Source: Caldalkalibacillus salinus (lineage in GTDB: Bacteria; Bacillota; Bacilli; Caldalkalibacillales; JCM-10596). Taken from it: DNA of 64,000 nt. Shown piece by piece: positions 45,980 through 55,298 of the stretch (its first letter is position 1; each line of letters begins with the position of its first letter). The stretch covers positions 434,001 to 498,000 of the forward strand of contig NZ_JAERVL010000001.1 of assembly GCF_016745835.1 (NCBI RefSeq). Reading direction: 5' to 3'. Under the pieces are notes generated by a model. The model was not told the origin of the DNA and searched no databases. It saw only the letters and a list, made by a program, of their open reading frames with translations. Made by a program: the position numbers and the translations under genes.

Positions 45980-46060
45980 AAAGGGAAAAGACTCATAAAG
46001 GCGATAATAAGGGATGTGTAGGGCTTATCTACCGCCTTTAGAGTGCCTTCTTTCCCTTAT
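45980..46060. repeat. Dispersed intergenic repeat, copy B
   Basis: Shares GGGATGTG..TAGGGCTTATCTACCGCCTTT with copies A and C. Here the 5' arm AAAGGCG pairs with CGCCTTT, and an outer stem AAGGGAAAAGA pairs with TCTTTCCCTT. It lies between the 3' ends of two convergent ABC-F genes. Confidence 0.65.
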
Positions 46061-46066
46061 ACCGAG

Positions 46067-47620
46067 TTATATCACTTTAGTTGTCCAATGTTCGCAATTC
46101 CATACGTCAGTGACAACGTCCTGATAAAACTCCGGTTCGTGGCAGATCAGTAGCATCCCGCCTTTATATGCCTTAAGGGCACGTTTTAACTCCTCTTTCG
46201 CGTCCACATCTAAATGGTTTGTCGGCTCATCCAAGAGTAGGATGTTCGTTTCTTTATTCATTAATTTACACAGTCGGACCTTGGCTTTTTCTCCACCACT
46301 TAAGACGACGACTTTACTCTCGATGTGCTTCGTCGTCAATCCGCACTTAGCAAGGGCTGCTCTGACCTCAAACTGAGTATATGACGGAAACGACTCCCAA
46401 ACCTCCTCAATACACGTACGATTCGTGTCTGCAGGCTCTTGCTCAAAATATCCGATCTCTAGGTAATCGCCTTGCTCGACATGTCCAGAGAGGGGTGGGT
46501 TAAGCCCTAAAATGCTCTTGAGTAGAGTGGTTTTACCTATACCATTTGCACCAGTCAAGGCGATCTTTTCGCCACGCTCCATGCGAAGGTTAAGCGGCTT
46601 AGAAAGTGGCTCATCATAACCGATGACAAGATCCTGCGTTTCAAAGACGAGTTTACCTGTCGCCCGTGCGGGTTGAAAGTGGAACTGAGGTTTCGGCTTT
46701 TCCTTCGTCAGTTCAATTTTCTCCATCTTATCTAGCTTTTTTTGTCTCGACATGGCCATATTTCTCGTCGCCACGCGCGCTTTGTTTCGAGCAACAAAAT
46801 CCTTCAATTCAGAGATTTCCTGCTGTTGCTTTTTATACGCTGCTTCTCGTTGTTGTTTCTTCATTTCATACACTTCTAGGAATTGATCGTAATCCCCCAC
46901 ATAGCGATTTAGCTCTTGATTCTCCATGTGATAGATAAGGTTAATGACACTATTTAAGAAAGGTATGTCATGTGAAATGAGGATGAAGGCGTTATCGTAC
47001 TCCTGTAGGTAGCGTTTCAGCCATTCAATATGCTGCTCATCAAGATAGTTAGTCGGCTCATCGAGTAAGAGAATATCTGGCTTTTCTAAGAGGAGCTTGG
47101 CCAGTAAAATTTTCGTTCGTTGTCCGCCACTCAGATCCTGTACATCGCGGTCTAAACCAATCTCATGTATCCCCAAGCCACGACTGATTTCTTCAACCTT
47201 GGCCTCAATGATATAAAAATCGTTATTGGTCAGCATCTCCTGAATGGTGCCTGTCTCTTCCAACATGCTCTCCATTTCTTCTGGGGAAACCTCAGCCATT
47301 TGGTTAAAAATGTCGTTCATGCGTTTTTCTAGATCATAGAGGTATTGAAAGGCACTCTTTAGAACGTCGCGAATGGTCATCCCTTTTTCTAATACGGTAT
47401 GCTGGTCGAGGTAACCGATGCGAACATTTTTGGACCAAGAGATGGTTCCCTCGTCTGGTTCAAGTTTTCCCGTAATAATATCCATAAACGTGGATTTGCC
47501 CTCGCCGTTTGCACCGACGAGCCCAATATGCTCTCCCTTAAGCAGACGGAAGGACACATCGTTGAAAATGGCGCGGTCACCAAACCCATGGCTTAAGTTC
47601 TTTACTGTTAAAATACTCAT
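46067..47620 (-). CDS. ABC-F family ATPase, YfmM type
   Basis: 517 residues, two ABC domains: [42 protein letters not shown]; then [42 protein letters not shown]. The linker between domains (about 245-320) is basic and helical. Both ATP sites are intact, unlike the neighbouring ABC-F gene. The protein most resembles YfmM; like other ABC-F proteins it probably acts on ribosomes in translation quality control, and antibiotic resistance cannot be inferred. Confidence 0.92.
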   Translation of the reverse strand: MSILTVKNLSHGFGDRAIFNDVSFRLLKGEHIGLVGANGEGKSTFMDIITGKLEPDEGTISWSKNVRIGYLDQHTVLEKGMTIRDVLKSAFQYLYDLEKRMNDIFNQMAEVSPEEMESMLEETGTIQEMLTNNDFYIIEAKVEEISRGLGIHEIGLDRDVQDLSGGQRTKILLAKLLLEKPDILLLDEPTNYLDEQHIEWLKRYLQEYDNAFILISHDIPFLNSVINLIYHMENQELNRYVGDYDQFLEVYEMKKQQREAAYKKQQQEISELKDFVARNKARVATRNMAMSRQKKLDKMEKIELTKEKPKPQFHFQPARATGKLVFETQDLVIGYDEPLSKPLNLRMERGEKIALTGANGIGKTTLLKSILGLNPPLSGHVEQGDYLEIGYFEQEPADTNRTCIEEVWESFPSYTQFEVRAALAKCGLTTKHIESKVVVLSGGEKAKVRLCKLMNKETNILLLDEPTNHLDVDAKEELKRALKAYKGGMLLICHEPEFYQDVVTDVWNCEHWTTKVI

Positions 47621-47927
47621 ATATCTAACACCTTTTCATTTTTAAAATTGTAAAGGAATAGGGCGATGCCCATTCTAGTAAAAATGAGACCCACGAACGA
47701 TTATAACTTATTGGGGGTCATAATCATAGGGGGCGGGATCATATAGGAGAAAAGCTGGTGAGCCATTTTTTAGTCATCACACTTTCTTTCTCGTAACGGT
47801 TTTTTAATCATTGGCCGTTAATGGAATGAGATGACAACTTTAGGGGAAAATATAGCCAACTAAAGCCAGCCAAAGCACCATATAGAAATGGACGTGATTT
47901 TCTCATCATGAAATAAAGAAGGAGTGT
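47621..47927. other. Divergent gap before the beta-propeller gene
   Basis: 307 bases between the start of the YfmM-type gene and the propeller gene. Promoters for both are expected here. No other feature seen apart from the GAAGGAG site just before 47928. Confidence 0.4.
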
Positions 47928-49220
47928 ATGCCTGTGGTTTACAAATTACTTTTCACCTTGGTGTTCCTTTTTGTTCAAGTGTTGTCCCCCTTAGGAACAG
48001 CAGTAGCCAAAGGTGATGATTCTGAACTCAAAGCCGCTTTCGTCCGTGATCAGGATTTATGGCTGAAGATAGGGAAGCAGGAGACAATGTTAACGGAAGG
48101 TGATAACGTCCGCTATCCGCAATGGTCTACAGACGGACAATGGCTTGCTTTTGAGAAAGTCCTTGATAATCAAAAGAGTGAACTTTGGGTTTATGATTTA
48201 GACGCACAAGTAACATACAAGATAGCAGACACGACTTTTCCAATTTATCGTTGGTCTCAACATGAGAATGAATTGGCCTACCTAGACCAATCCGTTTTGA
48301 AAGTCGTGAGCATGGATGACGTTTTTGAAGGAAAGGAAGGTCACATCGTACTTAGAGGTGTAGGTCAATATGCATGGTTACCAAACGGGAGCGGTTTTCT
48401 TGTTTCAACTGAAGCAAACCCCACGGATGAGGGGTGGGGAGATATAGAACTTCTCACTGTCTCAAAACAGGAGCAGGAGGCTAATCAGACCACGCATCTG
48501 TATACCTTACCGAGTCAAACTGAAGACTACTTTGTTATTTCCACAAGTGGGTTCAAATGGTCGCCAGATTTGAAATGGATCGCCTTTATTGGTCGACCCA
48601 CAGCTTCTCTCTCAGCTGACGGAAATACACTATTTGCTTTGTCCGCTGATGGCCAAGAACTCTTAAAGCTAGGCGATATGCTCAACAATGAAAACTGGTT
48701 TCAATGGGGCCCGACGAAGCATCAGTTAGCCTTTATCGAAGGAACAGGGCGTATGGCGACACAAAACAAAAATTTGACCCTACACCCCTTTTCCTGGTGG
48801 ACGAATAAAGGAAAAGATCTCACACCGGCGGGGGATGTAGACTGGGACTTTGACTGGAAAGACGAGCGTACCATTACGGTGTCTAGAGCAGAGGAAAGCA
48901 GATGGGAAGAAGATGAATCTCAACGTCCGTTTCCTGTCTTAGTACAGGTGGACACCAAACGCAAGAAAGGACAGTCAATCACTTCACCGATGAGAGGGTT
49001 TGGTGATTTTTATCCGCAACATATTCAATCTCTAGACACGTTAACGTGGGTGAGAAGTGATCGATATTCGGCAGAAGTATGGCGTGGCCGCTCAGACGGA
49101 TCACAAGCGAGAAAATGGATCAATGATATCGACTTAGGATCTAACTATTACGAACGCTGGGATTGGCGTACAGTACTCAGCGTATACCAACCGTCCGATA
49201 CAGCATTCGACAAGAAGTGA
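47928..49220 (+). CDS. Secreted TolB-like beta-propeller protein
   Basis: 430 residues with a signal peptide (about 1-28). Repeated PD40/TolB-type blades are visible: VRYPQWSTDGQWLAFEK, YDLDAQVTYKIAD, FKWSPDLKWIAFIG, TLFALSADGQELLKLG, FQWGPTKHQLAFIEG. It is exported, but no lipobox is seen. TolB in Gram-negative bacteria works with Pal; Bacillaceae have stand-alone relatives of unknown role, and no tol genes are nearby. It may share a transcript with the downstream M14 gene, although a large hairpin separates them. Confidence 0.82.
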   Translation: MPVVYKLLFTLVFLFVQVLSPLGTAVAKGDDSELKAAFVRDQDLWLKIGKQETMLTEGDNVRYPQWSTDGQWLAFEKVLDNQKSELWVYDLDAQVTYKIADTTFPIYRWSQHENELAYLDQSVLKVVSMDDVFEGKEGHIVLRGVGQYAWLPNGSGFLVSTEANPTDEGWGDIELLTVSKQEQEANQTTHLYTLPSQTEDYFVISTSGFKWSPDLKWIAFIGRPTASLSADGNTLFALSADGQELLKLGDMLNNENWFQWGPTKHQLAFIEGTGRMATQNKNLTLHPFSWWTNKGKDLTPAGDVDWDFDWKDERTITVSRAEESRWEEDESQRPFPVLVQVDTKRKKGQSITSPMRGFGDFYPQHIQSLDTLTWVRSDRYSAEVWRGRSDGSQARKWINDIDLGSNYYERWDWRTVLSVYQPSDTAFDKK

Positions 49221-49289
49221 TGGGGTCCTAAACAGTTAGATAAATTTTATGCCACAAACTGTGACAGTATCAGCGCTTGGTCTGCTATA

Positions 49290-49334
49290 CACTCATATTT
49301 AGATGCGAAACTTTAGCGTATCTAAATATGAGTG
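49290..49334 (+). promoter_or_regulatory. 18-bp hairpin directly before the M14 gene
   Basis: CACTCATATTTAGATGCG / CGTATCTAAATATGAGTG, 18 pairs with one G-U in RNA, a nine-base loop, no T-run. It ends just before the GGGAGAG site of the peptidase gene. Possibly an operator dyad or an mRNA processing/stability element. Confidence 0.55.
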
Positions 49335-49349
49335 ATGGGAGAGTGACTT

Positions 49350-50393
49350 ATGAGAAAGACAGTGTTAAGTCTTGCAACGGCCACTGCCCTTGCAGTTTCA
49401 TCCGTTATGGTACCTGCTGCTGTTTCTGTACATGCTGTAGGGAACGGACCGAATTACAATGGAAACGAGACGATCAAGAATGAACGCCTACATAGTTATG
49501 AGGACATGGTTCAGTTTTTGGAGTCAGTGGACAAGCAAGCAGAACATCTTACGGTGGAAACGTACGGTCAATCCGTTCAAGGTAGGGATCTATTTCTGGT
49601 CAAGTTTGGGAATAATCCAGATCGACCTACGATTGTCATCCTGACTCAACAGCATGGTAACGAAGCTTTAGTCACAGAGGCGGCCCTCCGCGTGATTCAA
49701 CAGTTGTCTACCAATAGTCAAAAGGTAAGGGAGCTACAGGAGCAAGTCAATGTTATATTCATCCCTCGCCTTAACGTAGACGGTGCAGAAGGAGACGTCA
49801 ATTTTGATATATCCCATTATGAAGGTGGGGGACAAGCGACACGGTATAATGCGAATGAAGCAGACTTAAATCGAGATCACAACTCGTTAGCACAACCGGA
49901 AACTAGAGCTTTACATGAAGAAGTCCTGCAACAATATGACATCGATTATTTGATTGATTTCCATCATCAAGGGACGCAAAGTGCCATCAACGATGAGTAC
50001 GTGTCAGGCTCTATTCTCTACCCAACGAATCCCCAGGTAGACCCAGCGGTGGCTCACATGTCTAAGCAGTTGGGCGCAGTGGTTTATGATGCTGTTGAAG
50101 AGAAAGGGTATGGTACGCTAGGAAAGTATCGTGGTGGAACAGCCAACACCATTGCTCGTAACGGACTAGCACATGACTACGACATTTCGACGCTTCTATT
50201 TGAGATGAGGGGAATGTCCGACCATTCCTATGAACCGTACGTATTAGGACAAAAGAGTAACGGCTATATTATCCAACAAGGGGTTGTGGCGATGGAGGCA
50301 GCTATAGAAGCCATTGCTGACGATTCCATAACAGAAGCAGACACAAGTTTTTGGGAGACGTTACCGTATCAGGGCACTAAAGGAGAAGAATAG
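49350..50393 (+). CDS. Secreted M14-family zinc carboxypeptidase
   Basis: 347 residues with a signal peptide (about 1-31). Zinc ligands: TQQHGNEAL (His and Glu) and DFHHQG (His); substrate-binding ADLNRDHN (Asn-Arg); and the catalytic Glu in LLFEMRG. These exopeptidases cleave C-terminal residues; Bacillus M14 proteins also act on gamma-linked peptidoglycan stems. The start ATG 49350 follows GGGAGAG. Preceded by the 18-bp hairpin and followed by a strong terminator. Confidence 0.92.
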   Translation: MRKTVLSLATATALAVSSVMVPAAVSVHAVGNGPNYNGNETIKNERLHSYEDMVQFLESVDKQAEHLTVETYGQSVQGRDLFLVKFGNNPDRPTIVILTQQHGNEALVTEAALRVIQQLSTNSQKVRELQEQVNVIFIPRLNVDGAEGDVNFDISHYEGGGQATRYNANEADLNRDHNSLAQPETRALHEEVLQQYDIDYLIDFHHQGTQSAINDEYVSGSILYPTNPQVDPAVAHMSKQLGAVVYDAVEEKGYGTLGKYRGGTANTIARNGLAHDYDISTLLFEMRGMSDHSYEPYVLGQKSNGYIIQQGVVAMEAAIEAIADDSITEADTSFWETLPYQGTKGEE

Positions 50394-50518
50394 CATAAGT
50401 TAATAAGCTAAGCGGCCTAAAGCGACCAAAAAAGTACAAGTCATCCGTAAGTTAAGCTCTCGTGTCAAAATGATCTTGTTCTTCGACAGTTTACGTCTAG
50501 ACAAAATAACACACTAAA

Positions 50519-50560
50519 TAAAAAGCAGACAAAATGGCCAACATTTTGTCTGCTTTTTTA
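50519..50560 (+). terminator. Terminator after the M14 gene
   Basis: AAAAAGCAGACAAAATG / CATTTTGTCTGCTTTTT, 17 perfect pairs, five-base loop. Confidence 0.92.
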
Positions 50561-50582
50561 AGTGCCTATATGAAATCAGACT

Positions 50583-50725
50583 TGCGGAATAATGGGATGT
50601 GTTAGAGGGTTTATCTTCCGCCTTTTATGAAGGCCCTCTTTCCCCTCATGGTATCAATAAAAAGAAGGGCCTGAGTAAGAGTGGCCGTAAGCACGTCTCC
50701 CAATATCGCATTAAAACGAGTAAAA
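50583..50725. repeat. Dispersed intergenic repeat, full-length copy C
   Basis: Longest copy of the family. Left half: GCGGAATAAT..GGGATGTG..AGGGTTTATCTTCCGCC, with the arm GCGGAA pairing with TTCCGC. Middle: AGGCCCTCTTT pairs with AAAGAAGGGCCT. Right half: matches the copy at 6713-6776 up to AACGAG. It lies between two convergent genes. Confidence 0.65.
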
Positions 50726-50739
50726 TGTCTAGGTTACAT

Positions 50740-52899
50740 TTACTCTCGATATAACGGGAATATCGTCGTAAACGTAGTGCCTTCATTTACTTTACTTTTC
50801 ACCTCGACTTGACCATCATGATTTTCGATGATGTTAAAGCTCACCATGAGCCCAAGGCCAGTCCCTTTTTCCTTCGTTGTGTAGAATGGCTGACCAATAC
50901 GTTCAAGCTTTTCCTCCGGTATACCTGACCCTTGGTCAATGACTTGAACAACAGCTTGGTCCTCGTCTTTATACGCTTTGATCTTGATTTCCCCGCCTTG
51001 TGGCATCGCCTCAATAGCGTTTTTAATAAAATTAATAAACACTTGCTTAATTTGGTTTTCGTCGCACATAATGTACAGCGGTTCTTGTTCATGTTCATAT
51101 GTCATTAAGATATTGTTCAGGTTAGCTTGGGATTCCAACAGTGTGACGACTTGTTGTATCACCCTTTGAACGTCCTTCTGATTGTAATTCACCGTTTGGG
51201 GCTTGGAAAGCATCAACAATTCGCTAACGATAAACTCCATACGGCTGATCTCCGAATGGATAATATCAAAGTATTTAGCGTCAGTCGTCGGTCTAATCAA
51301 AGTCATGAAGCCTTTAATCGCCGTGAGCGGATTCCTGATCTCATGTGCAATTCCGGCAGCAAGTTCTCCTGCCACAGACAGCTTCTCTGACTTATTCAGA
51401 TAGGCCTCCGCTTCTTTGCGCTCCGTTATGTCTCGGAATGTGACCACTGTACCAACAATCATCCCCAGTTTCATGATTGGCGTACACGTGTAGTCAACTG
51501 GAAAGGAATACCCGTCCTTCTTCCAAAAAAGGTCATCCTTACAGTGGATTACTTTTCCCGTTTCCATGGATTGGCGTATAGGAGAGCCTTGCCCTTGAAA
51601 AGGGTTATCCAGCTGTGAGTCACGTCTGATCAGTTCCGGGATACGCCGTCCAAGGACTTCCTCTTTTTTGTAACCTGTCATTCTTTCAGTAGCAGGATTC
51701 CAGAATGTCACGTTAAGATCTAAATCCAAACCGAATACACCTTCATACATCGCATTAAGTATGAGCGTGTGTTCATCATTCAGTTTTCTTAAGGCCTCTT
51801 CAGACTTAACGGACGCCGTTTTATCTTTACCAATTAAGAATATCCCCTTCAAATTCTCCTCGATCATGAAAGGGTAAGTGGTCACTTTTAAATAAATCAT
51901 ATCCCCGCGTGTGTGCTTCGCCCGAATGCTAACCTCACTAGACATGCCTTTTAGGGATTGGTAAAAGGAGTACTCGAATGAAGCCAAGTCATCTGGCAAA
52001 AGCATGTCGGCCAAACGTTTCTTTTTAATCTCATGCTTGGAAAGCCCCAGAGTACGATAGCCGGCAGGGTTGGAGTGAATCACTTCTCCAACTGGATTCA
52101 AAATAAGGATCATCTCTGGGCTATTTTGATATAGAGAACGATACCGTTCCTGCGACTCCTTTATCCTGCGATCAAAGAAGATCGTAAGGATAAAGGTCCC
52201 CAATATAAAGCATGTGGTTAAGGCAATACTCAAGCCTAATATTTGTGTATTAATAGAATACGTACTTTCACTACTGACATGTCCTTCCTCTAGCCAAAAG
52301 GTTGTCCCTAACATGCCAATATAGTGCACCCCACAAATGGCAATACCCATAAGGAACGCACTCACGACCTTATAAGTGTCGAATCTCGAATGAGACTTTC
52401 TGAGCCAAAAAGCCAGATAAAAGGCTACCAAGGCATCGATTGAGGAAGCCAAAAAAGATAGAAATACATAAGGTGCTGAGAAATGCATGACCATGTTGGC
52501 ATCTATCTGCATCGCTCGCATACCGATAAAGTGCATCAACGTGAGTCCGAGACCTAATATAAAGGCACCGATAGCTAAACGTTTTGCATTTATAACTGAA
52601 TAAGCGCATATGTAAAGTGATAGGAGAGAAGACAAGATCGCAAATAAAATAGATATAACCACGTAGGTTAGGTCATAGCTTACTTGAACTTGGGCGTCTA
52701 AATGAAAAGCGAGCATGGAGATGAAATGCATCGCCCATACCCCTGTACCCAAGCACACACCTGCGGCAATGAGCCAAAAGTAATTACGATAGACGTATAA
52801 TCGACCAATCAAACTTAACGCAGTGTAAGCGGCCAGTGTTGCAATAAGGTACGATAAAAGCACAAGGGAGTAGTCATAACTACCAGTGACTTGGTCCAT
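50740..52899 (-). CDS. MHYT-PAS-PAS sensor histidine kinase
   Basis: 719 residues. Order: MHYT sensor with seven helices (about 1-215; the motif appears as MHF, MHF and VHY in three repeats), an extra helix (about 225-245), two PAS domains (about 250-360 and 375-490, with NPATERMTGYKKEEVLG), HisKA with the phospho-acceptor in GIAHEIRNPLTAIKG, and HATPase (QVFINFIKNAIEAMP, IDQGSGIPEEKL, GTGLGLMVSFNI). MHYT domains may bind copper and sense gases. Start ATG 52899 lies 7 bases after AGGAGGA. No response regulator nearby, so it is an orphan kinase; a role feeding the sporulation phosphorelay is possible but unproved. Confidence 0.92.
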   Translation of the reverse strand: MDQVTGSYDYSLVLLSYLIATLAAYTALSLIGRLYVYRNYFWLIAAGVCLGTGVWAMHFISMLAFHLDAQVQVSYDLTYVVISILFAILSSLLSLYICAYSVINAKRLAIGAFILGLGLTLMHFIGMRAMQIDANMVMHFSAPYVFLSFLASSIDALVAFYLAFWLRKSHSRFDTYKVVSAFLMGIAICGVHYIGMLGTTFWLEEGHVSSESTYSINTQILGLSIALTTCFILGTFILTIFFDRRIKESQERYRSLYQNSPEMILILNPVGEVIHSNPAGYRTLGLSKHEIKKKRLADMLLPDDLASFEYSFYQSLKGMSSEVSIRAKHTRGDMIYLKVTTYPFMIEENLKGIFLIGKDKTASVKSEEALRKLNDEHTLILNAMYEGVFGLDLDLNVTFWNPATERMTGYKKEEVLGRRIPELIRRDSQLDNPFQGQGSPIRQSMETGKVIHCKDDLFWKKDGYSFPVDYTCTPIMKLGMIVGTVVTFRDITERKEAEAYLNKSEKLSVAGELAAGIAHEIRNPLTAIKGFMTLIRPTTDAKYFDIIHSEISRMEFIVSELLMLSKPQTVNYNQKDVQRVIQQVVTLLESQANLNNILMTYEHEQEPLYIMCDENQIKQVFINFIKNAIEAMPQGGEIKIKAYKDEDQAVVQVIDQGSGIPEEKLERIGQPFYTTKEKGTGLGLMVSFNIIENHDGQVEVKSKVNEGTTFTTIFPLYRE

Positions 52900-53198
52900 T
52901 GTCAATCCTCCTAGTTCGATTCTTTATATCACGATTGGATTGGAAAAAATTACGTCCCTTCTTAGTTTGGCGATTTACAATAAAAATGTCTAGTAAGATT
53001 GAGGATTTTATGTAAAAAAATATTAAAATAATAGCACAAATGATAGAATGATGCTTACTTTTTGGCAATTTGTTAACGGTAACAGGGTTAGGATAAAAAA
53101 GATAGAAGATATAGAATAGGAGATGCCAATTTATGACATGTTGTAGGATTTAAACCGTAGTATGTCACTACCATGTGAATAGTATAGGGGGGACCAAA

Positions 53199-55178
53199 GT
53201 GAGTATACTTCTAACGCCTGTTAAAATTGGAGGTTTGACCTTGGGCAACCGCGTGATGATGGGCGCGATGCACCTAGGTCTAGAAGGAAGGCAGAATGCG
53301 GAGGAGGATTTGATTCGTTTCTACACAGAAAGGTTAAAATATGTTGGCCCCGGACTCATTGTGACCGGTGGTGTATCAGTATCACCAGAAGGTGAAGGGG
53401 GAGCACATTTTTTAGGTTTCTATCGTGAAGAGGATCGAAGTCGTTTGAAAAGGTTAACTGAGCGTATTCATGAGTCGGGCGGCCAAGTTGCAGCGCAGCT
53501 TTTTCACGCAGGCCGTTACGCTTATCCGGATTTATCAGGAGAAGAAGCTGTTGCTCCGAGTGCTATACGTTCTCCAATACATCAACACACCCCGCGTGCA
53601 CTCACAGCGGAAGACATCCGACACCTTATTCATTGTTTTGCAGATAGCGCTAAACAAGCCCAAAACCTTGGGTTTGATGCCGTTGAAATTATGGGGTCTG
53701 AAGGCTATCTGATTAACCAATTTTTATCTCCAGTAACCAATAAGCGTGATGATGAATGGGGTGGCGACTTTGATAGACGAATGCATTTCGCTATAGAAAT
53801 CGTTCGTCATATACGCAAACGTGTCGGACTTAATTACCCAGTGATATTCAGGCTGTCTGGAGCCGATCTGGTAGATAACAGTACTTCAGAAGAGGAAACG
53901 GTACAGTTCGCCAAACGCTTAGAGGCTAATGGCGTAGACGCCGTTAATATCGGGATTGGCTGGCACGAGTCAAAGGTGCCGACAATTTCCATGATGGTGC
54001 CTAGAGGAGGTTTCATTGAAGTCGCCAGAAAGATAAAAAATAACGTATCAATCCCTGTCATCGGTAGTAATAGAATCAATGATCCTCAGCTCGCAAATAC
54101 ACTCATCCTACAAGGGCATTGTGATCTTGTCTCTATGGCTCGACCATTTCTAGCGGATCCTCATATTTTGCACAAAGCATCTAGGGGAGAGTATGAAGCG
54201 ATTAACACGTGCATTGCCTGTAACCAGGCTTGCTTAGATCATGTGTTTGAAGGCAAAACGGCCTCTTGTTTGGTTAATCCACGAGCCGGAAGAGAGGCTA
54301 AATGGCATCTTACGCCTCCTAGCGCACATGACCGCAAAAAAGTGCTGGTCATCGGTGGTGGACCAGCAGGGTTAGAGGCCGCCAGATCCTTAGCAGAAAA
54401 AGGGGAAGATGTTCACCTTTTTGAAGAAAGAGATCAATTGGGCGGCCAACTTCATTACGCGAAGCAAATCCCTGATAAATCAGAATTCAATGAAACGTTA
54501 CGCTACTATGCCCATGAGCTTACGCGTTTAGGTGTATCCGTACATTTGAATACGAAGCTGAATATAGAACAGATGAGAGCATTTGAGCCCGACCTGATCG
54601 TGAACGCTACTGGGGTGAAACCCCGTATCCCTAAGATTCCAGGTGTAGAGCTACCACATGTTTATACCTACCCTCAAATTTTTGATCAGAATGTCCAGTT
54701 AGGACATAAGATCGTGATTATAGGTGCAGGGGGTGTCGGTTGTGACGTCGCCCATTATCTGTTGGAAAAAGGAGAATACAACATCACCATGTTACGCCGT
54801 AAAGGAAAAATGGGAGAGGGATTAGGTAAGACCACCCGATGGGCATTGATTAGCAAGCTCATACAAAACGGACTACAATTTATGTCAGACCTCAGTTACG
54901 AAAGCATTACACATGATGGGGTGGTCATCCGTCAGGAGCATAAAGAGGCCCCCACATTCATGACCATTCCAGCAAATCATATCATTCTCGCGACCGGCCA
55001 AGAGCCTCACACCGTTCCGGATCTCCTACAACTTCAAAAAGAAGGATTTAATATGATAACGATAGGCGGTGCCAAACGAGCAGGTGAATTAGATGCCAAA
55101 CGGGCCATATATGAAGGCGCCAGAATAGCATATGAAACAATCGAGACAAGTAACATTAGTGGTATGAAGCGTCCTTGA
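53199..55178 (+). CDS. NADH:flavin oxidoreductase, old-yellow-enzyme/2,4-dienoyl-CoA reductase-like
   Basis: 659 residues from GTG 53199 (after AGGGGGG). Three parts: an FMN TIM barrel (about 1-335, PVKIGGLTLGNRVMMGAM, GGQVAAQLFHAGR, EIMGSEGYLINQFL), a 4Fe-4S site (CIACNQACLDHVFEG and CLVNP; four Cys), and an FAD/NADH Rossmann domain (about 385-640, VLVIGGGPAGLEAARSL, KIVIIGAGGVGCDVAHYL). These enzymes reduce enoyl-CoA, enones or nitro compounds. It is 120 bases before the HTH/ATP-synthase-like gene but ends in its own terminator, so co-transcription is unlikely. Confidence 0.92.
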   Translation: MSILLTPVKIGGLTLGNRVMMGAMHLGLEGRQNAEEDLIRFYTERLKYVGPGLIVTGGVSVSPEGEGGAHFLGFYREEDRSRLKRLTERIHESGGQVAAQLFHAGRYAYPDLSGEEAVAPSAIRSPIHQHTPRALTAEDIRHLIHCFADSAKQAQNLGFDAVEIMGSEGYLINQFLSPVTNKRDDEWGGDFDRRMHFAIEIVRHIRKRVGLNYPVIFRLSGADLVDNSTSEEETVQFAKRLEANGVDAVNIGIGWHESKVPTISMMVPRGGFIEVARKIKNNVSIPVIGSNRINDPQLANTLILQGHCDLVSMARPFLADPHILHKASRGEYEAINTCIACNQACLDHVFEGKTASCLVNPRAGREAKWHLTPPSAHDRKKVLVIGGGPAGLEAARSLAEKGEDVHLFEERDQLGGQLHYAKQIPDKSEFNETLRYYAHELTRLGVSVHLNTKLNIEQMRAFEPDLIVNATGVKPRIPKIPGVELPHVYTYPQIFDQNVQLGHKIVIIGAGGVGCDVAHYLLEKGEYNITMLRRKGKMGEGLGKTTRWALISKLIQNGLQFMSDLSYESITHDGVVIRQEHKEAPTFMTIPANHIILATGQEPHTVPDLLQLQKEGFNMITIGGAKRAGELDAKRAIYEGARIAYETIETSNISGMKRP

Positions 55179-55199
55179 GAGGGCGTTTATTTTTTTTTG
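55167..55199 (+). terminator. Terminator overlapping the end of the OYE gene
   Basis: AGCGTCC / GGGCGTT hairpin, with G-U pairs, across the stop codon, followed by a run of ten T. Confidence 0.6.
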
Positions 55200-55217
55200 T
55201 CAATTTCCAAATTCTTG

Positions 55218-55246
55218 TTGCTTTTTGCTCCACTTTCACATAATAT
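55218..55246 (+). promoter_or_regulatory. Probable promoter of the HTH/ATP-synthase-beta-like gene
   Basis: TTGCTT at 55218-55223, 17-base spacer, TAATAT at 55241-55246; a fair SigA-type promoter. Transcription would begin near 55253. Confidence 0.5.
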
Positions 55247-55250
55247 AAAA

Positions 55251-55278
55251 TTTTAGAGTAAATTAAATTACTCTAAAA
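55251..55278. promoter_or_regulatory. Palindromic operator candidate over the predicted transcription start
   Basis: TTTTAGAGTAA - ATTAAA - TTACTCTAAAA: perfect 11-base arms, six-base spacer, 20 bases upstream of the gene start. Position over the +1 site suggests autorepression by the encoded helix-turn-helix protein. Confidence 0.65.
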
Positions 55279-55298
55279 AGTAAAATAGAGGTGGTAAT

